Assembly: GCA_028710895.1 (NCBI GenBank)
Contig: JAQTTH010000008.1
Location: forward strand, 160,878 to 224,877
Direction of reading: 5' to 3'
Source of the DNA: Paludibacter sp.
GTDB taxonomy: Bacteria > Bacteroidota > Bacteroidia > Bacteroidales > Paludibacteraceae
DNA length: 64,000 nt
The notes beneath the pieces are model-generated. The model had not been told where the DNA came from and did not search any database. It saw nothing but the letters and a program-made list of their open reading frames with translations. The position numbers were made by a program, and so were the translations under genes. The first letter of the stretch is position 1; each line of letters begins with the position of its first letter. Of the stretch, positions 17,354 to 26,487 are shown piece by piece.

Positions 17354-18424
17354 TCAATTAAACTTTAGTTTTGCTTTTGCAGAATACAATATATTTCTAT
17401 TAGGCTCTCTTTCTCCAGTACCTGTATAATATAAATTCAAAACATCGTCAGCTATATATCCTGTCGGTTTATAATAGTATTTCCAATGTCGTTCTATACT
17501 TTCAGTATAATGTGTATTGATAAGCGGTTTTCGATAGGTTTTAAAATTTTCATAATCATCCGATACACTCAACATAATATTATCTCCCCATTCTGATGAG
17601 GAAAACATGTACAATCGATTATTATATTCGAATAAATCGAAATGCCACAAATCGTATTTCAGAGGCATTGGGATAAACCAATACTGTTTTTTTGTAATAA
17701 GTTGCTTCCAGGCATCACAGGTATAAACTGATTTAAATGTTGGCATTCCCTTTAGTTTAAAATCCGGATTTTCAAGTGATGTTCCTTCCCAAATAGCTAA
17801 TCCAATATTTTTCCTGACTGGCTTATATTGATAATGAGTGGCATAAAACAAATATTTATCATCCCGCTTTATTAATACAGGACATTGCTCTGTATCTTTA
17901 TCGGGGTTCTTATCAGTCAGATATACCTGCAAAGGACTGAAGTGCTTACAATCGTTGGTCGAAAAGCCAACTGTTGCTCTTAGCACTCCAAGTTCATTGC
18001 AAACAGGAGTACCGCATTCCCTCCAAAAGATCCAGAGCTTGTTATTTTCACAAAATAATGTCGGATCAGAATTATATCCTGTCTGTGGAGTATCGTAAAC
18101 TACACCGATACATTCCCAGTTCGAAGGAAATTCTTCATCTTTCGAAAAATATAAAATCGGATTTTCCAGCTTATTGTTTCTTGCATAATAAGGTGATTGC
18201 ACCATCCACCACTTATACCCCATAAATCCTTCCGGAATAAATCGTACACAGGGGTGTAAGCAATCATTCATGTATTTTTGAGGTTCGGGAGTTTGTATTT
18301 CCACACTTTTGCCCGGAGGTAAAAGTTGCTGAGGATAAAACAGGTAGAAATAAATCATAATCAGCAATAATATTGCAACGATGACCAATCCTATCCAATT
18401 GTTTATTATATAATGAACTATCAT
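17354..18424 (-). CDS. Membrane-anchored beta-propeller protein, GH43-like
   Basis: About 356 residues. An N-terminal membrane anchor (WIGLVIVAILLLIMIYFYLF) is followed by blades resembling a five-bladed GH43/GH32-type propeller: NPILYFSKDEEF, GYNSDPTLFCENNKLWIFW, TEQCPVLIKRDDKYLFYATH, KYDLWHFDLFEYNNRLYMF and a repeated SxD. No certain catalytic triad could be assigned. A single-pass anchored propeller among glycosyltransferases may trim or modify the glycan, or serve as a transferase of the GINT1-like type. I chose ATG 18424; a TTG lies 7 codons upstream. Confidence 0.55.
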   Translation of the reverse strand: MIVHYIINNWIGLVIVAILLLIMIYFYLFYPQQLLPPGKSVEIQTPEPQKYMNDCLHPCVRFIPEGFMGYKWWMVQSPYYARNNKLENPILYFSKDEEFPSNWECIGVVYDTPQTGYNSDPTLFCENNKLWIFWRECGTPVCNELGVLRATVGFSTNDCKHFSPLQVYLTDKNPDKDTEQCPVLIKRDDKYLFYATHYQYKPVRKNIGLAIWEGTSLENPDFKLKGMPTFKSVYTCDAWKQLITKKQYWFIPMPLKYDLWHFDLFEYNNRLYMFSSSEWGDNIMLSVSDDYENFKTYRKPLINTHYTESIERHWKYYYKPTGYIADDVLNLYYTGTGEREPNRNILYSAKAKLKFN

Positions 18425-18455
18425 AATTCTACTGAACGGCAGCAAGATACAAAAT

Positions 18456-19424
18456 CTAGCAGTAAATCTTTTTCTTTATTACAAAAACATTACCTTTACC
18501 GACCATTCTACTTAAACGATTAATTATTTTTTGCCAAAGTGGTCGCTTTACATTACAATTCGTACTATAAAAGGCGTTTATAATGCGTTTATCCTCATAG
18601 AGTATGTCAATGAATTTAATATCTTCATTCGTACATAATGTATTGTTTCTGTAAGTCGGGTTTATACTACAGTTTTCACCCGTCCCATCCAATCCAAGGT
18701 TATCGACATACGAAATTGTTGGTACAATTGAAATCGCATGATTCACAAAGTGAGCCATTGTAAACTGAATCGACCAAATATTCAACTTCCCTGACTGCTG
18801 TTGTTGCAACATTTCGAAGACATCATTACCCCCCCGGTTAAAAGACTCCTGTATATTCGTATTTTTTTGCATTGTTGGATAATGTTTTACCTCCCAGTCA
18901 ATCTGATTCCATCTGTCCTGCCAACTTGCCCACCCCCAGGAGCCATTACGTAAACTAACATACACATCATAGTTATAATCGGGAGGTATCTGCATGATAG
19001 TTGATGGCAAATTATACCCACTTATTGAAAAAACTGACTTCCTGTTTTCATAATGTAAAAGCGCTTTATTCATATACGTAAGAAATGCCGGTGAAGTAAC
19101 GAGGTCATCCTCCATGACAATTACACAACCATGCCTGTCGATAATTTCCGACACACCATTTCTGATTGATAATGCCAATCCTTTATTTTCTTCTGCTTCA
19201 ACAACTATGACCTCTTTACACCATTGCTTTTCCCGAACTATATCGCGGACAGCCCTGATATCGTACAAAGTAGTATCAGAAGCATCTTTCTTTGGACCAT
19301 CACAATAAATATACAATGTACTTTGTCCAGCCAGCTTATTTTGCATTAACGCATGTAAAGTCTGACTTGTATGCCATGGACGATTGTAAACAAATAAAAC
19401 TACAGGTGCAAGACTTTCAGTCAT
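18456..19424 (-). CDS. GT-A glycosyltransferase, GNT-I/GT2-like
   Basis: A 322-residue protein with APVVLFVYNRPWHTSQTLHA, LYIYCDGPK, ENKGLALSIRNGVSEII and VMEDDLVTSPAFLTYMN, where EDD is the metal-binding motif as in GNT-I-like (GT13) proteins. RNGSWGWASWQDRWNQIDW further on is typical of a bacterial O-antigen subgroup. It probably adds a sugar to the repeat unit. It directly follows the methyltransferase gene, with a 3-base gap. Confidence 0.8.
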   Translation of the reverse strand: MTESLAPVVLFVYNRPWHTSQTLHALMQNKLAGQSTLYIYCDGPKKDASDTTLYDIRAVRDIVREKQWCKEVIVVEAEENKGLALSIRNGVSEIIDRHGCVIVMEDDLVTSPAFLTYMNKALLHYENRKSVFSISGYNLPSTIMQIPPDYNYDVYVSLRNGSWGWASWQDRWNQIDWEVKHYPTMQKNTNIQESFNRGGNDVFEMLQQQQSGKLNIWSIQFTMAHFVNHAISIVPTISYVDNLGLDGTGENCSINPTYRNNTLCTNEDIKFIDILYEDKRIINAFYSTNCNVKRPLWQKIINRLSRMVGKGNVFVIKKKIYC

Positions 19425-19427
19425 ATC

Positions 19428-20171
19428 TTAAACATTTATCCGATTATTTCCCTTAATAGCTCTAACTGTAATTGTTACTTCATAATTTGAATCCTGAAAA
19501 TCCAATTCACTTTTTTTCAATTCGCGACTTGCCAAACCTTCAAGTAATGCAATAGCTGAAAGTAAATTGCCATGAGTTTCGATCTGAATATTTTCTGAAG
19601 GAAAAAACTCTTCAAATAGCATTGTAGTACTTTTAGAGGTAAAACGCCAGTATTCACCCCAACGTTCCATATCGTATTTACTTATCTGGCTAATCCCGGA
19701 TAAAGTGACTAAAAGAGCACCTCCCGGTTTAAGAATTTCGTGTGTACGCTTGAGTGCCAAACGGAAATCGTAAATAAACTGTAAAGTTTGGGGCATGATT
19801 ATACAATCATATTGATTTTCCGAAATGCTTGTATCTGTGCATAAATCTGTTACTATTGTCGCCTTTGGATTCCCGGTTACAACATGTAAAACATCAGAAT
19901 GCACAATGTTGTGACCGAACCGATTTGTGTAGGTATCGTCGCCGATTTCCAGTATACTACCTTTAATATCCAAAGCAGAATTTGCCATAAAGTTATCAAT
20001 ATAATATCTGGCTATGGATTGTGTACCCCTGTCATAACCAAATACGGTACTAAATGGAGTCACATGACGTAGATTTCCCCAAAAAACGGGTTTTAAAATC
20101 AATCTGGCCTTTATTGATTTAATTTTCCGTTTTAATTTTCCAATCATATTGTTATCCATAAACATATCCAT
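19428..20171 (-). CDS. Class I SAM-dependent methyltransferase
   Basis: A 247-residue protein with SILEIGDDTYTNRFG as motif I, an unusual form in which the Gly-rich loop is GDDTY. YDCIIMPQTLQFIYDFRLAL is the motif IV region, and ILKPGGALLVTLSGISQISK is typical of Methyltransf_11 proteins in polysaccharide clusters. It sits 3 bases after asnB, so the two are probably coupled. The likely substrate is a sugar or a terminal residue of the glycan chain. Confidence 0.75.
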   Translation of the reverse strand: MDMFMDNNMIGKLKRKIKSIKARLILKPVFWGNLRHVTPFSTVFGYDRGTQSIARYYIDNFMANSALDIKGSILEIGDDTYTNRFGHNIVHSDVLHVVTGNPKATIVTDLCTDTSISENQYDCIIMPQTLQFIYDFRLALKRTHEILKPGGALLVTLSGISQISKYDMERWGEYWRFTSKSTTMLFEEFFPSENIQIETHGNLLSAIALLEGLASRELKKSELDFQDSNYEVTITVRAIKGNNRINV

Positions 20172-20174
20172 AAA

Positions 20175-21980
20175 TTACAGATTCCCACTATTAGCTAAAT
20201 TCAACGAAATCACACGATCGGCCAAAACGGAATTATAATACTTAAAGTCTGATTGAAAGAGTTTATAGTTATAATTGGTTACAACATCCTTGATAAAATC
20301 ATTCGGTGGCGTAAAACCTCTTTTCTCAGCATGAAGAATATAATCAGGAACAATTCCTTCAAGCACTTCTTTCAACAAGGATTTATGGTTATTCTTTTTA
20401 TATTTTATGCTATTCGGAAGTGAAGATACAAATTCAACCAATTTATAATCGAGAAGTGGTGAACGAATTTCCAATGAATTACCCATACCCAACCTATCTG
20501 AAAGATAGAGATAAACCATAGTCATCGTATTGTCGAAGTTGAATTCATAAATCAAATCAATTTCTTTGCCTGGTTTTGAATTTCCAAAATCGAGATGCAA
20601 ATTTAAATCGCCAAATTTGAATAACTCATTTTTATATTCAAACTGAGCTTTGGCTTCAAAATCGAGATAATCCTGATATTGCCAAAATCCAATTGAACTG
20701 TCTGCAACCTTCAAGGGGTATCCTGCGTATAAAACATATTTCAAATTCTTCAGCATGAACTGAACGTACTTTATTTTCTTGTCAATTCCTTTCCAGGGAA
20801 ATAAAGCCTGATGTTGCCTTTGAATCGCTAACGATTCTGCAAGTTTATTCCAGTATCCGTAACCATAAAACAATTCATCACCACCCATTCCTCCTAACAA
20901 GACTTTGAATCCAAGAGTCTTCACTTTCTTGTACAAAGCCCATTGTGCAATAGCAGCACTATCTGTTACCGGCTCATCAATAAATTGAGTTAGTTCATCG
21001 AAGCTGTTGTTGTAGTCCGATTCATCCAATTCAACTTCGTGGTAAATAAATCCTTTCTCTTTTGCAAATCGCCTCGCCACTTCGCGCTCATCACAATCAT
21101 ATTGTCCTTTGTAACCAGCAGTAATCGTATGAACCTCGCGTCCACTCTCTTTTGCTAATGCAGCAATTGCACTTGAATCCACTCCCCCACTTAGCATTAC
21201 AGCAACAGGTACATCGCTTCGGAGACAAAGGTCAACTGATTCGCGCATCAAACGTAAAACTTCTTTCTTTGCATCCTCATACGTTCCTGTGAAATTATCA
21301 GCAAGATCTCTTTTCCAGTAAGTATATTGCAACAATCCCTTATCATCCACTAATATGTATTGACCGGGTTCAACGCGTTTGATTTGCTTTATGTAGGTGT
21401 CCTTTTTATTCAGAGGAGTTGTATACCTGATTGGTTCAGCTAATTGTTCCAGGTTTATTTGTGGCCTGTCAATATAATATTTCAAAATAGCCTTTAGCTC
21501 GGAACTAAACACAACAGCACCCGGAATCTCAGCATAATAAAGTGGTTTCTCGCCAATCCGATCACGGGCAGCAAAAAACTGTTTTTTCTTACGATCCCAT
21601 AAGCAAAAAACAAACATGCCACGCAAATATTCCAGGCATTTCAAACCATATTCTTCGTATAAATGCAATATCGTTTCGGAGTCACTATCAGAATTAAACA
21701 CATGTCCTTTTGCAATTAATTCCTGTTTAATTTCAATGTAATTATAAATCTCTCCGTTACAGATAATAACCAAGGATTTATCTTCGTTAAAAAGCGGTTG
21801 TTTGCCCTTTTCCAATCCAATGATAGATAAGCGTACCTGTGCCATCCCACAATGATCATCATTCCACACTCCTCTGTCATCCGGACCCCGATAATGCATT
21901 TCATCGTTCATGGCAGCAAGCTTTATTTTGTCTGCATCCGTTATCGAATCATATCTATAAATTGAAGATATTCCACACAT
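20175..21980 (-). CDS. asnB: Asparagine synthetase, glutamine-hydrolysing
   Basis: A 601-residue AsnB-type enzyme. The N-terminal class II glutaminase domain keeps the catalytic Cys2 (MCGISSIYRY), YRGPDDRGVW and CNGEIYNY. The synthetase domain has the PP-loop VMLSGGVDSSAIAALAKES and GGMGGDELFYGYGYWNK. Within polysaccharide clusters such enzymes (WbpS/VioN-like) often amidate uronic acids, so an amidotransferase role on a sugar carboxylate is as likely as asparagine synthesis. Length and motifs look intact. Confidence 0.85.
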   Translation of the reverse strand: MCGISSIYRYDSITDADKIKLAAMNDEMHYRGPDDRGVWNDDHCGMAQVRLSIIGLEKGKQPLFNEDKSLVIICNGEIYNYIEIKQELIAKGHVFNSDSDSETILHLYEEYGLKCLEYLRGMFVFCLWDRKKKQFFAARDRIGEKPLYYAEIPGAVVFSSELKAILKYYIDRPQINLEQLAEPIRYTTPLNKKDTYIKQIKRVEPGQYILVDDKGLLQYTYWKRDLADNFTGTYEDAKKEVLRLMRESVDLCLRSDVPVAVMLSGGVDSSAIAALAKESGREVHTITAGYKGQYDCDEREVARRFAKEKGFIYHEVELDESDYNNSFDELTQFIDEPVTDSAAIAQWALYKKVKTLGFKVLLGGMGGDELFYGYGYWNKLAESLAIQRQHQALFPWKGIDKKIKYVQFMLKNLKYVLYAGYPLKVADSSIGFWQYQDYLDFEAKAQFEYKNELFKFGDLNLHLDFGNSKPGKEIDLIYEFNFDNTMTMVYLYLSDRLGMGNSLEIRSPLLDYKLVEFVSSLPNSIKYKKNNHKSLLKEVLEGIVPDYILHAEKRGFTPPNDFIKDVVTNYNYKLFQSDFKYYNSVLADRVISLNLANSGNL

Positions 21981-22049
21981 AAGTTTAATTCATAATTAAA
22001 AATTCATAATTCACCTACTACTTCAAACTACCAACTATAAAACTACAAA

Positions 22050-23207
22050 CTACCGATTTTCAATCAGGTCCTTAATTACCTCATAAATGGAATCAGCATT
22101 TTGTTCTAATGAGAAGTTCCTTTCAACATACTCCTTAGCCCAAACTCCCATTTTTTTTAGCCGTTGCGGATTGTCAAGAAAAAATTTGAGTTTTTCAATC
22201 AATTCATCAACATCATTCAGGGTATATAATAATCCATTTTGTCCGTCAATAACCAGCTCTTCGTTAGCACCCGATTTACTGGCAATAACAGGCAAACCCC
22301 GAAGCATATATTCAATTGTTACTCGTCCAAATGCCTCATCACGGGCACAAACCAAACCAATGTTCATATCAGCCAGAATTGACTGAACATTTGATTGATG
22401 ACCGTGAATAATGACATCGTCCTGTATATGGTTTGCACTTATGTAATGTTCAACAACTCGTAAATACTCCTTATTATTGCCCCCGACAAGATGAAGTCTT
22501 ATGTTGGTTATTCCCTCAGCTTTTAAACCGGCTATTGCTTTAAGGGCATCCATTTGATTTTTTTGTTCAGTAATAATCCCAACTACGGCTACTTCCAGTA
22601 TTCCCTTAAACTCATTTCGGGGATTAATTTCGGGATCTTGTAATGACAATCCATTATAAATCCTTGCGACTTTGTTTTCCGGTAAAAATCCGCTATAGGA
22701 TTTTGACAAAAAATCAGATATAACTATATATTTATCAGCTCCTTTATCAAATATCTTTTTCACAAAAAAATCCGGTAGTGAATATTGAAAATTATAGGCT
22801 TGCAATGTCTCCCGTATATGCCATATATGTGGACAATCAAATTGACGACTCAACAGAAAGCCCATATTTATTGTAACCGAATTGCTATAAACCAAGTCAA
22901 TTTCCTCTTTTTCTATGAGTTTATTTATTTTTGAAAAACGGGACAAATTGCGAATTTGCTTTCTGTAATTCAGTAGTTTTTGAAAAACACCTTTATCAGC
23001 ATTCACCCACCAATAAAAATGTGAAACATAGTATTTGATATTATTTTGATCCAAAAAATCACATATTTCACCACGCTGAGATAATAAAACAACCGGTCGT
23101 ATGTTGTATTTTCTCCGCAATTCCACAAGCAGTTGACACATCGACTGATTGGCTCCGTACATACGGGGATAATGGGTAATAAAGAGTATAGAATATTTTT
23201 TTCTCAT
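22050..23207 (-). CDS. Glycosyltransferase family 4 (GT-B)
   Basis: About 385 residues. SILFITHYPRMYGANQSMCQ is the opening, with the GT4 'GANQ/GGAE' turn. IWHIRETLQAYNF, VVGIITEQKNQMDALKAIAG and the donor site CARDEAFGRVTIEYMLRGLP (E-x7-E) follow. It is the upstream neighbour of asnB, separated by ~70 bases of AT-rich repeat-like sequence. It is a member of the ABC-exported polysaccharide cluster. Confidence 0.87.
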   Translation of the reverse strand: MRKKYSILFITHYPRMYGANQSMCQLLVELRRKYNIRPVVLLSQRGEICDFLDQNNIKYYVSHFYWWVNADKGVFQKLLNYRKQIRNLSRFSKINKLIEKEEIDLVYSNSVTINMGFLLSRQFDCPHIWHIRETLQAYNFQYSLPDFFVKKIFDKGADKYIVISDFLSKSYSGFLPENKVARIYNGLSLQDPEINPRNEFKGILEVAVVGIITEQKNQMDALKAIAGLKAEGITNIRLHLVGGNNKEYLRVVEHYISANHIQDDVIIHGHQSNVQSILADMNIGLVCARDEAFGRVTIEYMLRGLPVIASKSGANEELVIDGQNGLLYTLNDVDELIEKLKFFLDNPQRLKKMGVWAKEYVERNFSLEQNADSIYEVIKDLIENR

Positions 23208-23290
23208 CAATCTTTTTAAGAAGAAACAAATTGAACTTTTCGAAAAGTCATTCTACTAAATAAGTTAATCTAGACTATTCATTTCTACAA

Positions 23291-24115
23291 TTACTTTTTC
23301 AACGAAATAAAATCAATACGTCCTATTCGTGAAGCAATATCAGAAAAAGATGACCAATAAGAACCATAAATTATAGACGTTTTTGATAAACAGAATAAAT
23401 CTACAACAGCATCTTGCATTCCAACAACCGATTGTCTGCTAAACTCCTTTTTTTGCTTAATGATTCTTTTTCCAAATTTTGAGATTAGTTCATTTTCAAC
23501 TTCAATATCATCAGTCGAAAGAAAAAAGTTGACATTTTCATCTTTTTCAATTGAAGAATTAATTGTATCAATAAATAGTTCAAGTGGACTATATATAATT
23601 GATTGCATGTTATCAGTACGCCGTATATGTAATCCAATCGTGTTACTCTCAAATTGCGATACAATATCACTCATTTTAGTCAAAATACTATTTATTGGTA
23701 TAAACTGCTGAAATTCTAAATAATTATCTCCAAACTCTTCACAGGTTTTAATATATATATTTTTGTATTTTCTTGCAATTGTTTCAATGTCAATTGAATC
23801 AGTCCACATCTGATCTAAATAATCATGTTCTTTTATATAATAATCTATCCCAATAATCTTATTGATTAGAATTGTAACATACAACTTCAGATATTTCTTA
23901 TATTTTGTAGACTTCAGATATTTAAATTTATATGATTTTTTTTTTATATTTAATCCATCAATCTTTTCAAATAGAAAATCAAACTCTGCATTTAAATCCT
24001 GATTCTGTGACCAAACACAAGTTACCTCGCAATCTAATTTCTTTTGCAACCATAAAGCAGATGCAATTACTCTCATTCTGTTTGCTAATCCACCAAAGGG
24101 TTCAATAATTATCAT
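23291..24115 (-). CDS. NodZ/O-fucosyltransferase-like glycosyltransferase
   Basis: About 274 residues starting IIIEPFGGLANRMRVIASAL, the loop shared by NodZ-like and other fucosyltransferase-fold GT-B enzymes. It then has GLHIRRTDNMQS, matching the HxRRxD nucleotide-binding motif, followed by FFLSTDD and a C-terminal YGSYWSSFSDIASRIG. I infer a fucosyl- or related transferase; the sugar is not proven. The ATG at 24115 is preferred over one five codons earlier because the conserved strand starts there. It is extremely AT-rich (Lys/Ile/Asn-rich), suggesting transfer. Confidence 0.65.
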   Translation of the reverse strand: MIIIEPFGGLANRMRVIASALWLQKKLDCEVTCVWSQNQDLNAEFDFLFEKIDGLNIKKKSYKFKYLKSTKYKKYLKLYVTILINKIIGIDYYIKEHDYLDQMWTDSIDIETIARKYKNIYIKTCEEFGDNYLEFQQFIPINSILTKMSDIVSQFESNTIGLHIRRTDNMQSIIYSPLELFIDTINSSIEKDENVNFFLSTDDIEVENELISKFGKRIIKQKKEFSRQSVVGMQDAVVDLFCLSKTSIIYGSYWSSFSDIASRIGRIDFISLKK

Positions 24116-24165
24116 AAAATAACATTTCAATTGTTATGTAAATTATCTTTTTTTCAGAACAGCAT

Positions 24166-25080
24166 CTAATTGTGAAATAAATATTTGAAATTCTTCAAAA
24201 AACGCTTAAAATTAACCGAATAATAAAAGTGTTCAAAAATATATCTTAGAACTCTTATTTTTTTTACATGGTTGCTCATAAGGGTGGAAATATGCCATTG
24301 TAGAATCCTCAGAAAGTTATTTTTTAAAGAATCAGTTCCGTTCACAAAATACAACTCCTTAGCTACAGCAAGCCCATTTTCGCTTTGATACATTAATGTC
24401 TGCTTTGAATGAGTGCCACCTAGATGCTCTCTATAAATTCCGCCTTCAAAGGAGAATATATAGCCTTTACCATTTTGGAGAATATGATATATAATATGTA
24501 TATCTCGATAATGCTTATACTTACTAGCCAAAGTTATATCCAAACATTCATTTCTAAGAACCATTGTCAATGGTTGCGTTACCCAATCATTCAAAAATTG
24601 ATTTACATCAATAGTTACTCCATTTAATTTTTCATTGTCAAATAAAAAACCACAACCATCATCTCTGTATTTGTTCGATTCTTCATCTAAAATCTTATAT
24701 CTATGAAAACATATACTATATTCTTCATTTGCTTCCAAAAAATCGACTTGCTTTTGCAATTTATATGGATCTGTCCAATAATCATCACCTTCACAAAAAG
24801 CAATATACTTCCCTTTACATGCATTTAATATTGCCAATTGATTTGCCATTGCACCCAAATTACTGTCATTTAACAATAATTTGAATTTCTCTGGATGTAC
24901 TGAAGTATACCGCAAAATTATTTCACGTGAGTTATCTGCGGAGCAATCTTCTCCTAAAACAATTACAAAGTCAAAATTAGTTTTCTGCATCAAAACACCT
25001 TCAATTGCTTGTTCAATAAATTTTTCATGATTATATACCATCATAAAAACAGAAACCATAGGTGTATTTGATTCAATCAT
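24166..25080 (-). CDS. Glycosyltransferase family 2 (GT-A)
   Basis: About 304 residues. MVSVFMMVYNHEKFIEQAIE, GEDCSADNSREIILRY and FCEGDDYWTDPYKLQKQVDF (the DD metal site) define a GT2 of the common Bacteroidota O-antigen type. The chosen ATG overlaps the end of the upstream GNAT gene by 8 bases, extending a chain of overlapping genes back to the GT4 at 28299. This points to translational coupling. Confidence 0.85.
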   Translation of the reverse strand: MIESNTPMVSVFMMVYNHEKFIEQAIEGVLMQKTNFDFVIVLGEDCSADNSREIILRYTSVHPEKFKLLLNDSNLGAMANQLAILNACKGKYIAFCEGDDYWTDPYKLQKQVDFLEANEEYSICFHRYKILDEESNKYRDDGCGFLFDNEKLNGVTIDVNQFLNDWVTQPLTMVLRNECLDITLASKYKHYRDIHIIYHILQNGKGYIFSFEGGIYREHLGGTHSKQTLMYQSENGLAVAKELYFVNGTDSLKNNFLRILQWHISTLMSNHVKKIRVLRYIFEHFYYSVNFKRFLKNFKYLFHN

Positions 25081-25546
25081 ATCTAAATATTGACATAGTG
25101 AATTCATTTTCTACTTTTGACACAATTTCAAATCCACACTTTTCATAAGACTTAATAGCTGAAATATTAAACTTATTGACTTTTAGATAAACTTCATTTA
25201 GCCTTAATATGTCAAATCCGTAATCAAGAATTAATTTTGTAGCTTTTGTCCCAATTCCAAGACCCAGATATTTCTTTACTCCAATAAAAATGTGTAATTG
25301 AGCCCTTGTTCCAATAATATCAGTCAATTGAACATTACCAACATATTCCATTTTATCACCAATGCAAATAGCAAATCTTTTTTCATTTTGTCTTTTTAAG
25401 ACATTTCTAATCCACTCCTGCTCAATCTCTAAGGTGATTTCTTTATTTGGTTTATTTCCTGTATATATCCAAATTTCATTATCATTTCTCCATCTATATG
25501 ACAATAATGCATCGGATACTTCCAATGGTCTAATTATAACATTCAT
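25073..25546 (-). CDS. GNAT N-acetyltransferase, RimJ/RimL-like
   Basis: A 157-residue GNAT with VIIRPLEVSDALLSYRWRND, YVGNVQLTDIIGTRAQLHIF (beta4), the acetyl-CoA loop KKYLGLGIGTKATKLIL and YLKVNKFNISAIKSYEKCGF. Its start overlaps the stop of the preceding PLP-enzyme gene (ATGA). The pairing with sugar-aminotransferase-like genes suggests N-acetylation (or other acylation) of a nucleotide-linked amino sugar. Confidence 0.85.
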   Translation of the reverse strand: MNVIIRPLEVSDALLSYRWRNDNEIWIYTGNKPNKEITLEIEQEWIRNVLKRQNEKRFAICIGDKMEYVGNVQLTDIIGTRAQLHIFIGVKKYLGLGIGTKATKLILDYGFDILRLNEVYLKVNKFNISAIKSYEKCGFEIVSKVENEFTMSIFRYD

Positions 25547-26487
25547 AATAATATCAAATCAATAATGAGTTTAATACTATCAAAATCAAAACGTTGATCT
25601 AGTGGTAAAGGAACAATACTATTTGTAAAGAAATACTCAATTTGATTTTCATCACACCACTGCAGTATATTTGGCCAATATGTTGCTATATAAATTTTAT
25701 TGTCAATTAACTTTTGTCTTAAATCAAATCTATCTGTCAAATACGGATAAACCATAGGAACAGAATCGTTACTCAACTGAAAATTCAATTGATTAACATC
25801 AGATAAATTACTATGAAGAAGATTAAAATTTTCAATTCTCTTTTCCCTAACAAACTCATAATCAATATTACATAGCAATGATTTTGTGAGTTTCGACATA
25901 TACTTAATTGGTTGTTGACTTAAATTTGAATCATTCTTTCTAAAATCATCAAAACCTTTGCTTGCTCCTAAATCAATTCTCTTTAACAAGTGAGAAAACC
26001 TCTCAAATGATTTATCAACCTCAAATTCATCCTCCAAAACTGCTGTAGTGTATAAGTATGCTCCATCTGGAACTCCAAAAAATTTACGTGCAGAATAAAA
26101 CGTATCAATACCATCAATTGGATTTGAAAAGAATGCTTGCGAATTATCAATTATCAGATTCTTTATTGTTGAAGATAGTTCTATTACCTTTGCAGATTTA
26201 ATTCCAAAGTAGTTTGTATATAACAATGCTTCATCATTTTCCAACTTTGCATTTAAAACTGGATCTAGCTGTTTATCAATTGAATAAAATTCATATAATA
26301 TTCCAAGTTTGTTTATTGGTTCTAAAATAACATCGCATGTGAAATAGGGTATATATATTTTTTTATAACCTCGAGCACGCAAAATGTATTCTAGGCAATT
26401 TCTACCAGAATTCAATTTAATAGCATTAAAATGATATTCGTTACCTGTTCTTAGTTCTAGTTCAAAGTAACCACCAATTTCATTCAT
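25543..26487 (-). CDS. Divergent PLP-dependent aminotransferase-like protein (DegT-related)
   Basis: A 314-residue fold-type I protein, shorter than usual DegT/DnrJ enzymes (~370-390). It keeps SGRNCLEYILRARG, YIPYFTCDVI, LIIDNSQAFF (Asp114 for the pyridine nitrogen) and TFYSARKFFGVPDGAYLY, where Lys135 aligns with the Schiff-base Lys. The C-terminal half is divergent. It overlaps WbqC (ATGA) upstream and the GNAT (ATGA) downstream. This suggests a small amino-sugar module, but the activity may differ from the canonical DegT reaction. Confidence 0.7.
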   Translation of the reverse strand: MNEIGGYFELELRTGNEYHFNAIKLNSGRNCLEYILRARGYKKIYIPYFTCDVILEPINKLGILYEFYSIDKQLDPVLNAKLENDEALLYTNYFGIKSAKVIELSSTIKNLIIDNSQAFFSNPIDGIDTFYSARKFFGVPDGAYLYTTAVLEDEFEVDKSFERFSHLLKRIDLGASKGFDDFRKNDSNLSQQPIKYMSKLTKSLLCNIDYEFVREKRIENFNLLHSNLSDVNQLNFQLSNDSVPMVYPYLTDRFDLRQKLIDNKIYIATYWPNILQWCDENQIEYFFTNSIVPLPLDQRFDFDSIKLIIDLILL

